NCBI GenBank assembly: GCA_028551475.1
Contig: CM052359.1
Coordinates: 20,585,583-20,649,582, forward strand
Source: Casuarina equisetifolia
Taxonomy: Eukaryota; Streptophyta; Magnoliopsida; Fagales; Casuarinaceae
Direction: 5' to 3'
Length of the DNA stretch: 64,000 bases
The notes under the pieces are model-generated. The model was given only the letters and a program-made list of their open reading frames with translations. It did not search any database and had not been told where the DNA came from. Below are positions 24,501 to 35,900 of this stretch, piece by piece. Made by a program: the position numbers and the translations under genes. How positions within the stretch are numbered: position 1 is the stretch's first letter; every line of letters begins with the position of its first letter.

Positions 24501-26317
24501 TTCCAACAGAAGCCTAATCTACTAGAGATTAAACTTCACATACCATGGTAATAATTAGATTCCCAGCTTAAGCTTCCATGAAGCTAACAGAAATTGTAAA
24601 CCTTTTGCATTGAACTAGGTAACAATAAATTCTTCCACAAAAAACAAGAACAAGCACACAACTACTGCAGGAAGGTGTTCAGGACACAGCAGAAATATAG
24701 TTCCCATCTAAGTGGCAGACAAAACACAAAAGCCCACAACTAACAGATGAAGATCAAAGACAATAATAAAAGCTTACCATGATGCAGTTCTGTCATGGCA
24801 AAACAACCTGGATATTCCAAATTGTCAATACCGTCATAGTACTTATCCCTGTGTTTCTTCGTTCCTAAATTGAGCACAGTACCTCCCCAAAGACTGCAAA
24901 AGAAACGTTAAAAATTCAAGATGTAATGTAATGCATAAATTATGAGGAAAGTGTGTCTAATACTGGAAAATGTTACCGCATACAGTAAGTAAGAAACAGA
25001 GATAAAGAGTGGAGAATAGTCATCATAAATGTGTTAGTTTATCCAACCAAGGAAAATCAAACAATAAATGGATAGTTAGAAATGCATCACCGATTAAGAA
25101 AAGGATTCAAAAAATCCTGCACACAATATAAACGTGAGGTCTATCAAAATATATACGCTTGTGCATCTGTGGTAAGGACCAAAAGGATGTGCATAACAAC
25201 ATCGGAACAGGCAACAGAGAGAAATACAGTAGAAGATAGATAGCTCAAAGGTAAAGTCAAACTGAGAATCAGACATTAACAGGAAAAAAGAAAAGGGAAT
25301 ATCAGTCATAAATAAATAGAACGCAACTAATGGCGACAACTATAACAATTAGAAGACAAAGAGCAGGGATATTTTATTGCTCTAAGAAAAGGTAAATCTT
25401 CACAAAGGCAAAGTTATTAGGCAGACTATTACCCAATATGGCAACTACGGTTAGATCTCTAGACAGCAGTATCCCGTGTCATAGCTTGAAATTGATAAAA
25501 TTCCTTGGTGATTGCATAATATGTAAGGAATTTGATTAAATTGATTAGGCAGCTGATTCTAAGGATATTAGATTTATCCAGTAAGCCTGCTATCTTAGAC
25601 AACAAAATTGTTATTGGTGCTTCTCTATCCTTAATATCCAATATGAGCTCAAACAATATCATTCAAGCTAAACCTTGTACTTCCACCAGCGCTAGACATT
25701 CAAAATCACTGCCAGATCATATTCACCAAATCTTACACCAAACTACACCAAACCAATGTGAAAAATAAAATCCTAATTTCCCAACATATTCCAACCAACT
25801 TCGGAAAAATTAAAAGAAAACCAGAAAAGGAAACACATGAAAAGCCAGGGAGCAACAATTACCTGTACTGTACCCCCATCTTGATCCCAAGCGACATGTC
25901 CACACTTCCCACAGCCTCCAAGATAGCGAAGTACTTAGCAGGGTCCTCAGCCACGTACCTGAAAGGCCTAATTCCGGCCTCCCTCACCAGCGCGAGAAGC
26001 TGCCTCATGCAGAGCTCGCGGTGGTCTGCCATGGAGATTTCCACGGGGGTCTGAAGATCTGGCCGAGCGTTGAAGAACTCGAACACCCTTTCCTGGACAT
26101 CCCTGTGCTTCCCTCTCAGGAAAACCGCCAAGCACTCGGTGTTCACGTTGAGCTTGCCGGCTCCGGAGGCACAAGTCAGCGCCTGAAGCTCCGGGTGGGC
26201 GCTGTCTAGCGGACATCCCACGGGGTTGAGGTGCAAAGAAAGCCGTTGGATTCTCCGGGCCGGGGGATGAGATTCGTCGTCGTCGTTTCGAGTCGGAGTA
26301 AGACGTGGGGCTTCCAT
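21579..26317 (-). CDS. ACX2: Peroxisomal long-chain acyl-CoA oxidase 2
   Basis: Flavoenzyme that carries out the first step of peroxisomal beta-oxidation, acyl-CoA to trans-2-enoyl-CoA with H2O2 release. Exons on the minus strand are 26317-25863, 24893-24778, 24312-23432, 22458-22279, 22198-22032, 21950-21827 and 21734-21579. All phases agree and the total is 692 residues, the length I recall for Arabidopsis ACX2. Residues 22-30 (RIQRLSLHL) are a PTS2 peroxisomal signal of R-I-x5-H-L form; there is no C-terminal PTS1. The acyl-CoA dehydrogenase/oxidase core includes [14 protein letters not shown] and WWIGNAA. The catalytic glutamate is E475 in TFEGDN. Similarity to ACX2 runs from end to end (for example [27 protein letters not shown]). 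The gene appears intact. A second ATG at 24325 sits in intron sequence and is not used. Confidence 0.96.
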
Positions 26318-27379
26318 CTTGGCACAGAGAGAGACAGAGAGCGGTAAGCAGTCGCTGGCGTTGCCGAAACGGAGCGCTAGAGTATGTGTTCATCTTTCTG
26401 TTTTTCTTTATAGGAAAGAAATGTGGCGTGACAGTATGGCATTGGTCAGCAAATTGGCAGTTAATTTTGCTTTCTTGGCGCGCCTTTCAAGGTTGTGAGA
26501 TCACGTTTGACGAAGCTTCTGTTTGGACGTCGCGCCGAGTCTATCCATATCTAAGTTTTAGCCCCCGAATGCTTATTTATCGTCTTCGAGCAAATGATTT
26601 AAGGGTTTATAGTTTATGACAAGTCTCAACTTTTCTCTTATTTGGTCTGCCTGCTTGTTGGTATACGAGGCTTTACAAGCCCATTCTATACCAACATGGG
26701 TCAGCCCTCTCAGAATCAAGCAAGCCCCTATTTCCAGATTAGGGATTAAATCATTCGGTGTTCATCAACGACCAATGAAAGGAGTCCCTTACAACACGAC
26801 ACGGCAAATCAAACTAGATGACGACGTTTATACGATCTTTGACAAAACATATCTTGTTGTTCTTTCCCTGACCACCCAACCCTATTTTTTGAGTCAAGGA
26901 ACTTCTTCAGAACTCTTCTCCTTTCCTTTGGAGCTGCTCGGCAGAATGCTAAAACTAGTTGCTTCCCTTCTCCATTTTCTACTTCACCTCTTCAATTGCA
27001 CCAAATCTCCTCGTTTTTTTCATCTTCAACTGTTGCACTTGGCTTTCTCGCAGAGGCACTAGCAAAGGACATTTGTCATGGTACGACCAGAGAATGACAC
27101 TAATTCTACCTCTTAGTGTTGCCAGTTTTCTGTATCTTGATCCTGTTTGCTTCAATTTAATATACACGTGTTGTCCATAACATCTCCCAGGAACTTCACC
27201 CAAATTGAATACTATCCACAGTTTTTGCATCCCGAATTATCGTTTTCTTATAATCATGACTTTCTCCGCAAAATGATTAGGACCTCTAACCAAAATGTTA
27301 GCTCCAGCTTTGACACTTGCTATTGTCAAAACATAAAAATCGCTATATGGTGACATCACATCTTCCAAACCCTATGTTT
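26318..27379. other. Upstream region of ACX2, no gene seen
   Basis: Contains the ACX2 promoter and 5' leader (minus strand). A 148-codon frame starts at 26616 on the plus strand, but its product has no recognisable domain and no exon structure around it, so it is treated as chance. Confidence 0.4.
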
Positions 27380-27720
27380 TGACGGCACACTCTATTAAAA
27401 ATAGTGTGATACAAGTTTTTTCTTAATTGAATCTTATTTAAATTTTCTTATAAAAGAGAAACAATTTCTTACTCTTAAGTTAATTTTTTAGTATAATTAA
27501 GTTTTTGTCATGATATCAAAGTGTCAATTAAAGTATAATATACTTTTGCAAGTGAATATAAATTCTCATGAAAATATTTTCTCACACTTAAATGTGAAAG
27601 CCTATTAAAAATCATGTAACATAAGTCCAATGTTACTTAAATTTTACTTGAAAATAATCTTTATAAGGAAAAAAAAAACTACTCTTAAACCAACTTTTAC
27701 ACAAGATTAGACTTTTAACT
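27380..27720 (+). repeat. Two diverged direct repeats, AT-rich
   Basis: A segment near 27388-27485 (from ATTAAAAATAGTGTGA to ACTCTTAAGTTAA) returns in diverged form near 27605-27692. Shared landmarks are the ATTAAAAAT start, TTACTTAAATTTT-like centre and ACTCTTAA end, in the same order. It is probably debris of a repeat family linked to the copia fragment downstream. Confidence 0.45.
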
Positions 27721-27819
27721 TTCTACAAAGTTTTATTGAGAATGTGCCAATAAGTTGTTTTTGTAGAATGATTCCTCCTAACTATCATAAGCTTAACATG
27801 TTAAAGGTTCTCTATAAAG

Positions 27820-28215
27820 AATGAAACCATTTTGCTTAAAGGCCAAAAATCTACTGGCAAGGTACACATAATTACTCTTGAATATTGTCACCAACCTAAG
27901 CCCTTAAGCTTGAGCTTGTCCTCGGCCTCATAAGCCTATTATGGGTGACCATGCTTTGCATGCCCCTCACTTGGTAGCTAATCCTTGAGGTTCTTCTTTG
28001 TGACACATAAACTTAGTAGCTACTCTTTAAAGTTTGTTCCAATGGTTTAAACTTGGAGTGTGGTAGTTGACTCTAATACTAATTATAATGAATGAACACT
28101 TGGCTAAAAATCCATGACCTAGTGACAAGCGACACCTAATTACTATTAAATATCATCCATAACCTAGGCCCTCATAAGCTTGAGCTTGTTTTATGCCGCA
28201 TTAAACCTATTATGT
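27820..28215 (+). repeat. Diverged tandem duplication, unit about 265 bp
   Basis: The stretch at 27868-27946 (CCTAAGCCC..AAGCTTGAGCTTGT..GCC..CCTATTATG) is repeated with substitutions and small indels at 28135-28213. The sequences before each copy (a GCTAAA..CCA..CTA block) also match. Offset is about 265 bp. Confidence 0.6.
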
Positions 28216-28589
28216 TCTCCATTTCTAAATATACATGTTAAAGGTAACATTCTTTTATGATCTAAATGGTTTACTTTCAATGGCTGCTATCCTTAACATA
28301 ATTAAGAATTATAGGACCTAGAGTCAAGTAGTGAAGCTCGCACTTTGAACCTATAATAAAATTTATATGCTTCTTTACCATTGTTTATAATTTCTTATAC
28401 AAAAAAAACCATTATTTCATTATTTTTTATGGAGGCAGAATAAAATGCAATGACTACCATAATAGTAGAAATAGTTTGGATTATAAGGTTACTCAAAGAT
28501 TTTGACACAATTGTTAGATAGACGATTATTTTGTTTTGTCATTATTACCTTGTTATTATTGCCATCTTTTCTATCCATAAGCCTAAGAC

Positions 28590-30050
28590 CTATCATCAAG
28601 CTCTCATAGATAGTCATTGGAATGAGATCATGGAAAATAAGTTAATAGCCTTTAAAACTAATCACATATGAGATCTCATGTTACTTCCTCTAACGCCATT
28701 CTATCATATGTCAATAGGCTTATAAAATAAAGTATTAAATGGATGGTAGTATTGAGTAGTACAAGGTCCATTTAGTGTGAATGTATTGAATACTATGAGA
28801 CTTTCTCTCATGTGGCTAAAATGGCTTCCATTTGATTTGTTATCATACTTGTGGTCATCCACAATTGGTCCTTCTACTAACTTGATACAAAATGCTTTCT
28901 TTCAAGTGGATTTATTAAAAAAGGTTTACATGGATTTTTTAAATGTCTTGTAGTTAAGGAAATTAACTGATACATTGATTTTGAAAGCAATTTTATAGAT
29001 TGAAACAAGTTTTGTATGTGAAATTCATAGAAGCCTTTATAATCAATCCTAATGTGATTATGTCTTATTCATTAGAAGGCAAGGTTGTGCATTTATTGTG
29101 CTACATATTTATGTGGGTGACATACTTATAACAAGTAACAAAACTATTATTATTTTAGAGTGGAAGACTTGTTCCCAATCTAGCTTTTAAACGAACAATT
29201 AGGATCAATCTAAATTCTTCATTGGAGTTGAAATAGCTCAATCATAATATAAGATATACCTTAGCCAATGCAAGTATTGAATCTTATTCTTGAGGTTGGT
29301 TTGTTAAGCGTAAGACCTGCCATCATTGTCATAAAATCAAATGAGAAATAAACATTCAAGAAGTTCTATATTAAGTTTGACTATGGTATGGCCTACCTTT
29401 TAATGATCCTTTCTCATATAAAAGATTAGTAAAGAGATTGAATATTTCATTATGATGATGCCAAACATCAATTATATTATTTAACATCTTTAGCAGTTTG
29501 TGCTTTCACTTTAGTACTCATACACGAAGTTAACATTGTGAGTTTTAAGTATTAAAAAAGTTCTCCAAAACTTGGCCTTGTAGTTTTCATTTTTGTCAAG
29601 ACTAGAGTTGATTGTCTTCTATAATTTTGATTATAAGACTTATCCTATGTTAAGGTGTTTAGTCATGAGTTATTGCAAAAAATTGGGGAATTCTCTTACA
29701 TCATAGAAAATTAAGAGGCAAACTACTATTTCTTAAATTTTTACTAAATCTAAGTATAAAGTCATGACATTCATGATATGTGAGATTATTTAAATTTTTT
29801 GACTATTTAAATATTTTGATGCAAATATCTCACGTGCCACCTATATATATGGTAATAATGAGATGGTCATAACACATTGTAGTTGATCTTATTTTTCATA
29901 AGCACATGAAACATACTAAATTGATTGTTGTTTTATATGAAAGAAGATATAAGAGCTTTTAATCCAAAGTCACCACAGTTGGACCATAAAAAAACTAACA
30001 AACCTTACGATGAAGGCCTGCTATAGTAAACAATATTAATACTTGTGTTT
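28590..30050 (+). mobile_element. Ty1/copia pol remnant (RT and RNase H)
   Basis: Plus-strand translation in shifting frames follows a copia pol domain through most of RT and RNase H. An ETFSHVAKMAS piece (about 28797-28829) corresponds to the TFSPVAKM motif. A YRLKQVLYVK piece near 29000 corresponds to YGLKQAP. A LEVGLLSVRPAI piece sits near 29291, and KIKRQTTIS near 29710-29740 corresponds to the RNase H KKQTTVS block. The tail near 29900 resembles the final RNase H helix. Many stops and frameshifts make it non-functional. Boundaries are set by the outermost motifs; LTRs were not identified with confidence. Confidence 0.7.
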
Positions 30051-30567
30051 TAAGTTCAAAATACTTGATTAGTACAAATTTTTGACTCCAAGAGATATAT
30101 TGGATTTAGCATATTGATGTACTTAAGTTGATTTTGTATCATTAGTCCATTTTAGGGGCTTAGACCTATTATATGTATACTTGTCTTAGTATGTACCACT
30201 TGTATTTATATTTTGATTGTAGGTATTTATTTGTATTAGACACATGCCTTTTAATTATTCTGGTTGTTTGTGAATTTGAAGAAACTCCTTTGGACATTCT
30301 TAAAAAGCATGTTCTCTTATTGCTTAGCTTATAGCTACACTCAGCTTGTGGATAGATTAAATAGCTTAAATGATAAGATGTGATATGGTTATATTGTTAA
30401 ACATGAGATTTTTAATTAAAATCTTCTTGATAAGTAAAATCTTCTATTGCATTTTTTATCTAAATATTTAGTTCAAATACTCAATTTTTTGAAAAGTAAA
30501 AGAATTTTTCTTTTGATTTCTTTTGTTTGGTTCAGCAATATATTTCTTCCATACTATTCCACAAAAA
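30051..30567. other. Intergenic, possible LTR debris
   Basis: AT-rich sequence following the copia remnant, possibly its decayed LTR. No gene is seen. Confidence 0.35.
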
Positions 30568-30690
30568 CTTATTCAAAATCAATTCTTTTTTTTTTTTTTT
30601 AACAGGGAAGGGAGGGGAACTCGAACCAACAATCGGTAGAACTGTTGGTTAGGGTTTGAGCCAAGACCCCGCCCTTATTCAAAATCAATT
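30568..30690 (-). mobile_element. Short tRNA-derived SINE with perfect 17-bp target duplication
   Basis: The 17-bp sequence CTTATTCAAAATCAATT occurs at 30568-30584 and again at 30674-30690, flanking an 89-bp insert. Read on the minus strand, the insert contains an A-box-like element (CTTGGCTCAAAC, 30665-30654), a strong pol III B box (GGTTCGAGTTCC, 30627-30616) about 37 bp further, and ends in a 15-nt poly(A) next to the duplication (poly(T) at 30586-30600). Box spacing, terminal poly(A) and target duplication are the classic marks of a SINE moved by LINE machinery. The body is shorter than typical plant SINEs, so it may be 5'-truncated or a minimal family. The intact duplication suggests a young insertion. 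It lies about 140 bp upstream of the TATA box of the next gene. Confidence 0.85.
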
Positions 30691-30815
30691 AGTTATTTGT
30701 AAACAATAAAAGAAAGAAAAAATAAAAACCAAAGAAAACAAATGTGGCGCTCGCTCGCTACTCCCTCCCAGAGATCCATATTCAAACGTAAAACGCGGTC
30801 GCGGGTTGAAATGCG

Positions 30816-30835
30816 TTTCCCGCTTCACTATAAAA
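30816..30835 (+). promoter_or_regulatory. E2F site and TATA box
   Basis: TTTCCCGC (30816-30823) is an exact E2F/DP consensus site. CTATAAAA (30828-30835) is a good TATA box only 4 bp further. A 5' UTR intron is likely from 30909 (AAG/GTAAGC donor) to 31270 (TTTTTAG acceptor), placing the transcript start near 30860. The arrangement suggests S-phase-linked transcription of the gene at 31313. Confidence 0.6.
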
Positions 30836-31312
30836 CAAAAGGTTCAAGAATTGTTCTTCCCCCGTCTATTATTCAGATACGACTTCCAATCTCTTCCATA
30901 TCCTCAAGGTAAGCATCTCTCCCACCCTCCACTTTCTTGATGTTTTGTTGGTCAAGAATTTTGTATTTAACAATGCCCTGGACGATAATATCTGGGCTCT
31001 ATGCGTTTTACAAATCTTCAGCATCTTACTTCTGTTTTCAATTTTTTTTTTTGGTCTTTACTCGATTGTGTTTTGGATTTTGTGGGGTTAACTAGGATGT
31101 GGAATATAATATTTTCGTGCAACAGGATTTCTGAATTCTTTGATGCATTTGTAATGCGGTGTTTCTGGTTTGTAATTTTGTTTTGTAGTAAACCGGGGGT
31201 TCTTGAGTTCTTGGATCAACGGGGTTTGTAATTCGTTGTTTTGGGTCTACTGAACAAGTGGAGTTTTTAGGTATAGAGCTTAAGATCTGTTGCCTTGAAA
31301 GTTAGTACGACG

Positions 31313-32997
31313 ATGAGCGGACATAATCTTGCGGATGGTTTTGGCAAAACCCGCCCTGTACTAGCCGATGTGAGTAATCGGAAAAGGAATTTTTCAGTTT
31401 TTTCGGGTGATCCGGGGGTTAAATTTGGAGATGGGTACGGTAAAGACGGGGACTCACAGTTTGCAAAGCACGTGCATTTAATTGTTGGGAATTTAGCCAG
31501 AGAGGAATGTGAGCCCAAGTTTGGAATGGATGAAGGCAAAAAGATTGATACTTTAGAGAAGAATATTACATCTGTTCTGGCAAATTTACCTGATGCAAGT
31601 AAAGAGGTGTCAACCATGTTTGACGACAATGCACAACTTTTTACAGGCGAGACAGCATCAGAAAGAGTTCTGGAGGTTGGTGATGCAGCACGGAAAAGTT
31701 GTATGTCTAGTGTTTTGATGCAAACGTGCTCTGGATCGTCCCAGAAGGATCATTCTGAGGTTGCGGGAAAGTGTCAAGATGAGGAAGTAAGATTCACTTC
31801 TGGTGTTACACAAGACAAAATCATAGAGGAAGGATTTATCACACGTGTTTGCAACGACAATGAAAAGGATATTGATGTTGGTAAATCGGCGTCAAGCAAT
31901 CATATGTCTGTTGAGTGGTCAAAGTTGCATAAGTCACAGAATTCTAAGTTCCATGAACAAGGAATATGCACAAGACCTCAGGGTTATGGTAGTGATAACG
32001 AAACTGCAAGTACTGAACTTCTCAAAGGCTGCTCTTGTTCATTTTGCTTGAAAGGTAACATCCCAACTATGAAAATACACCCCTTTCTTGACTTAATACA
32101 TATTTGCCATTGCTTGTCGGATTGCAATTATGGAATTATTTGTATTCTATACCTGGTTCTGAAAACATGCCTGTTATACAATTTCTCACAGCTGCATATA
32201 TTTTGTCGGACCTCCATTATCAGGATATTAAGGGTCGAATCGCTGGTAAGTGGTTTTTCGCAAAATCTGATGGGCTTCCGTGCCTTAAAATACATGTAGT
32301 GTTTCGTTTTCTTGCTTATTTTGATTTTCTTTGTTGATATTGCTTAATTAGTCTTAAAGAAGAGTCAGAAAGAAGCAAACATCTTGGTTCAACAGAGTTG
32401 CAAGGGAAAGGAGACAGACCTTCATGGCCCGGGAAATTGCGACAAGTTATTGAATTCTGAATCGGATCTTACAGTTCACTGGAGGTCACTCTTTCGTCAT
32501 ATGGAGGATATCATGGCTCGTGAAAGCAACCAGCTTGTGAGTGAGAATTTTACTCTTGTGGCCTGGGTTCAATATATTTGTTTTCCCAAGCTAAAGCCTC
32601 CGGTTCAGTTTTCATTTGAGTTATCTTATTAGTTGCTGCTTTCTGAGTAAAAGAGAAAAAGTGGAGAAGACTGAGGAACCAGGTTTTTATAAGAAATCTT
32701 GTATTGACTTGTGGCCATAAGGCTCTAGTGAAAACCACCTATTATGTCACTGCTGTACATGGTGAGGCACACTCTGATCAATGCTTCACTTCGAGCATTG
32801 TAGCTCCTAGTAACTAGGCTAATTGGCAAAGAAACCTCTAATCATAAAATTTTGTTTTTCTTTGACAAATTTAAATTTGCTGAATATGTTCAACTTTTTC
32901 TTCACAGCAAGCTAGCTTTGTCAAGCTAAAAGACTTGAGAGAGAACTGTAAGACAGATCTGGAGATGATCAATGGAACGACTTCAGACAAACGTTAA
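31313..32997 (+). CDS. Plant protein of unknown function with a destruction box
   Basis: I do not recognise the family. Exons are 31313-32054, 32192-32245, 32352-32536 and 32908-32997; phases match and give 356 residues. The first ATG at 31313 follows a likely spliced leader. The protein is hydrophilic, with no signal peptide or membrane segment. Residues 14-22 read RPVLADVSN, an exact RxxLxxxxN destruction box like those near the N-terminus of B-type cyclins. A central low-complexity acidic/Ser-rich region follows. A CxCxFC cluster (CSCSFCLK, ending near residue 248) joins a conserved-looking helical segment (SDLHYQDIKGRI, LKKSQKEAN), and the C-terminus looks like a short coiled coil (FVKLKDLRENCKTDLEMI). 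The cysteines might bind metal. A cell-cycle role is inferred from the destruction box and the E2F site; nothing shows the molecular function. Confidence 0.85.
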
Positions 32998-35900
32998 CAT
33001 CCTGGTGATTATAAGAATGTCAGGTCACGTTTGTTTGGTACTTGGTTGCTTGTTAGCATGCTCTTACCTGTCCAATTGTGGTCCTGGGGTTTTAAAGAAC
33101 TAGTGGTTGTGTTGTTACAGTATATGAATTACTCATCGTATGTCTATTCATGAATATCATGTAATAGCAAAAGCTTTCCTGAATAAGAAAATGATAACTT
33201 TGCTTTTCACCTACTGTAAATATTCTGTTTGTTAATGCTTTCTACTCCTTTAACTGGCTCAGTGTCTTGATTTGGTTGCGCTATGGCTGGAATTGAACGA
33301 CTACTTCACCAGCTTAGCAATTGGGAGATTGTTTTCCCCCTCTCTTCACTTTCCTCTTATCAAATGAACCAACAGAAGGCCCAGTTTGCCTTTGTTTGAC
33401 ATGTAATTTTCCATTAAAGTACTTCCAATGGTGAAAAAATTGAGAATGTCCATGTATTCTTTTTGTGGACTAGCATGTACGGCCACTCTGGATAGTTTTC
33501 CTCATGTGGTTCTCATCCTGTTAAACATTTATTGTTATGAAATCATATGACGGAAGGCGATGCACTGTAAGTAACCGGGAGATGACCAACCTTTCATGAT
33601 GGGTCGAATTTGCAAGCAACAGAGCAACCACGCCTCACACACCTCCCTTCTTCCTATCTTTTCTGGGAAGCCTTTTCCTGGAAACTCAATCCAATTGGAG
33701 TACAAAGGTTCTCACAAAACCCTGATGGTGTTTGTCCCTTGTGTTAATCCCTGTGGCCATATGTTGGGGGAGGCGAGCCTGGCTGGTGTGATAGTTTCCA
33801 TCACCTAAAACTACTCAGAAATGGTTCGGGCCCCAAGTCTGAAGGCCTTGGGACACTGGCCACTCTTGTTCATCAGGCCTTGATAGCAACGGAACCCGAT
33901 CTAGAAAATGAAGAAATGGGCCATCCATAATTGAAGGCTGTTTTCTCTTTTCCCCTTCACAGGCTCCCGAGTGACACAGCTATATATCTTCTAGAATTTT
34001 TTTGTTTGCGAGCTTAGGATTTACTGCTCAAAAATGAATGCTTGATTATGTTTGTCCTTACTTGTAGACGACACGTATAAGAATAGAATAAGTGGTAATC
34101 ATTGTTATCCAGAACGCGCTTGAAATTCCATTGTTCTTTCATACTGGACGGCTAAAGCTTCTTTACTTGTCTCAAGTTTATCCTGATCTTGGAAGTCCTC
34201 ATCATTAAACAGAATTCTTCTAACACTTCTCTACATTCAAGTTCTGTAAAATTCATTCAGTGAGTTGTGGACTAAGCAAACTGGGTCGGTTTAGTTTCGA
34301 CTCCTAACAGATAATTTAGGTCCATCCTTTGCTGATCAACTGCCATTGACTTTGCAAATCAGTGCACGGTGGTTTGTTTAGTTGAAAACCCGGGAGTCCT
34401 ACGCGTTTCTTCCACGATAATGCAGGACCCGGTGTCGGGAAAAGCTGTTGTTGGTTCATTCCTTGATACACAATCAATCTGGAGCAATCCCTCGAAAAAG
34501 CAAGGAATGCGCGTACACTTTCCACTAAAAAACCTTGCTAGAAAGCTATCCAGTCGCATAAACATATACAAGGATAATGCTTTGCTTTTAAGTTTTGGTC
34601 GAGGGGTCGGCTGTGGACTCAACCTTGCGCTGTTGTTCCTCTGTTTTTGTCCCTTTCACATGTTTTTTTTAACAATAAACAAACACTTTTTCTCCACTGC
34701 AAAACATCAGATTCTAAACCCACCACAACCGTCATTGGCCAACCAATTCGTCTCACTCTTAAGTTCTGATAATTGTCTCCATTTTCCCATGAAAACGACT
34801 CAATTGTTATCATCTGATTTTAAATGCTATCGCATCCAAATAGTAGAAGCCGGCGTGTACATTACCATTCGCCACGTAGCAAGTGGTCATCAATAGTAAT
34901 AGATTGCACAAGCAATTCTGTAATCAATAGTAGTTTAAGTCTAGGATAATCTTATTTGTTGCGCTACGCGTATTTGAGACATTGGATGCAAAATTCACTC
35001 AATCATTAATTTGCTTTTGCAGGTGAAATTTTCCTAATTTTTGGCTAACTAACTAAAGAATCACCATCATTATTGCTTGTTCAACGACTCCAGCCATGAT
35101 TTACTGGTGCTTGAAGTTGACTTATTCAAATGTCAACTCCTTCAACAAATCATGTATTTTTGAATTAAGTTTTCGTGGGTGGTCATAAGATGGTTGGAGT
35201 ATTGATGCGTAAAGAAACGGCAACACTGAGCAAATGGCTGATTTTCAAATTAAACTATGTTTTGACAAATTCAACTACAGCAACAAGGATTGATATAACA
35301 AAAGTTGGGAAAACTAGATAAGAACTCTTTCCTTTTGATTAGGATGAACCTGCAATCATCAATAAACTTGGTGACCTTATCTCTATTGGTAATGGGAACC
35401 GCATTCAATTTAATATAATATATACTTGTGGCTGAAAAGTAGGTCGACAGTAGGTCGCTCTTAGGATTGGAAAGTGACAGTGATTCCAAGAAAACGGGAA
35501 ATTACAGCAGGCATTTCAAGTTCGAACTGAGGTAAACGCTAATCTCTCATCGTACTTGTATACGAATCATTGGGTTCCTGCTCTTAAACCGCGCTGCTAG
35601 TTCATTCTTGCATTGCTGCAGTCTGATCTTGCTTCGACTGAATAAGGTGCTTGGGACAGGGTTATCTGGGACTAGAAGATGAAACGCACATGCTGAAGCG
35701 AACAACAATAGGATCACCATCTGTTCCGCTCTTCTTTGAAAAGGCTACTTAGCAGCATGTTCATCGTTGACATCGTATCCTCTCCAAAAGGAAAATAGGC
35801 AAAAACCACCACTTCTGCCAATTCAAATATTGTTTATTTCGCAGTAGGGTACCCTGATCCATCTTTACAGTTGAAAAACAAAGGGCTATGCTAGATTAAT

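Noticed and set aside
26616..27062. 148-codon open frame on the plus strand upstream of ACX2
   Set aside because: No recognisable domain, unlikely composition (hydrophobic and His/Leu-rich end) and no supporting exons or promoter.
31295..31312. In-frame extension upstream of the ATG of the destruction-box gene
   Set aside because: It begins at TTG; the first ATG at 31313 is the normal plant start.
34369..34896. 175-codon plus-strand frame
   Set aside because: No family resemblance; overlapping open frames on the other strand are equally long, so chance is the simplest reading.
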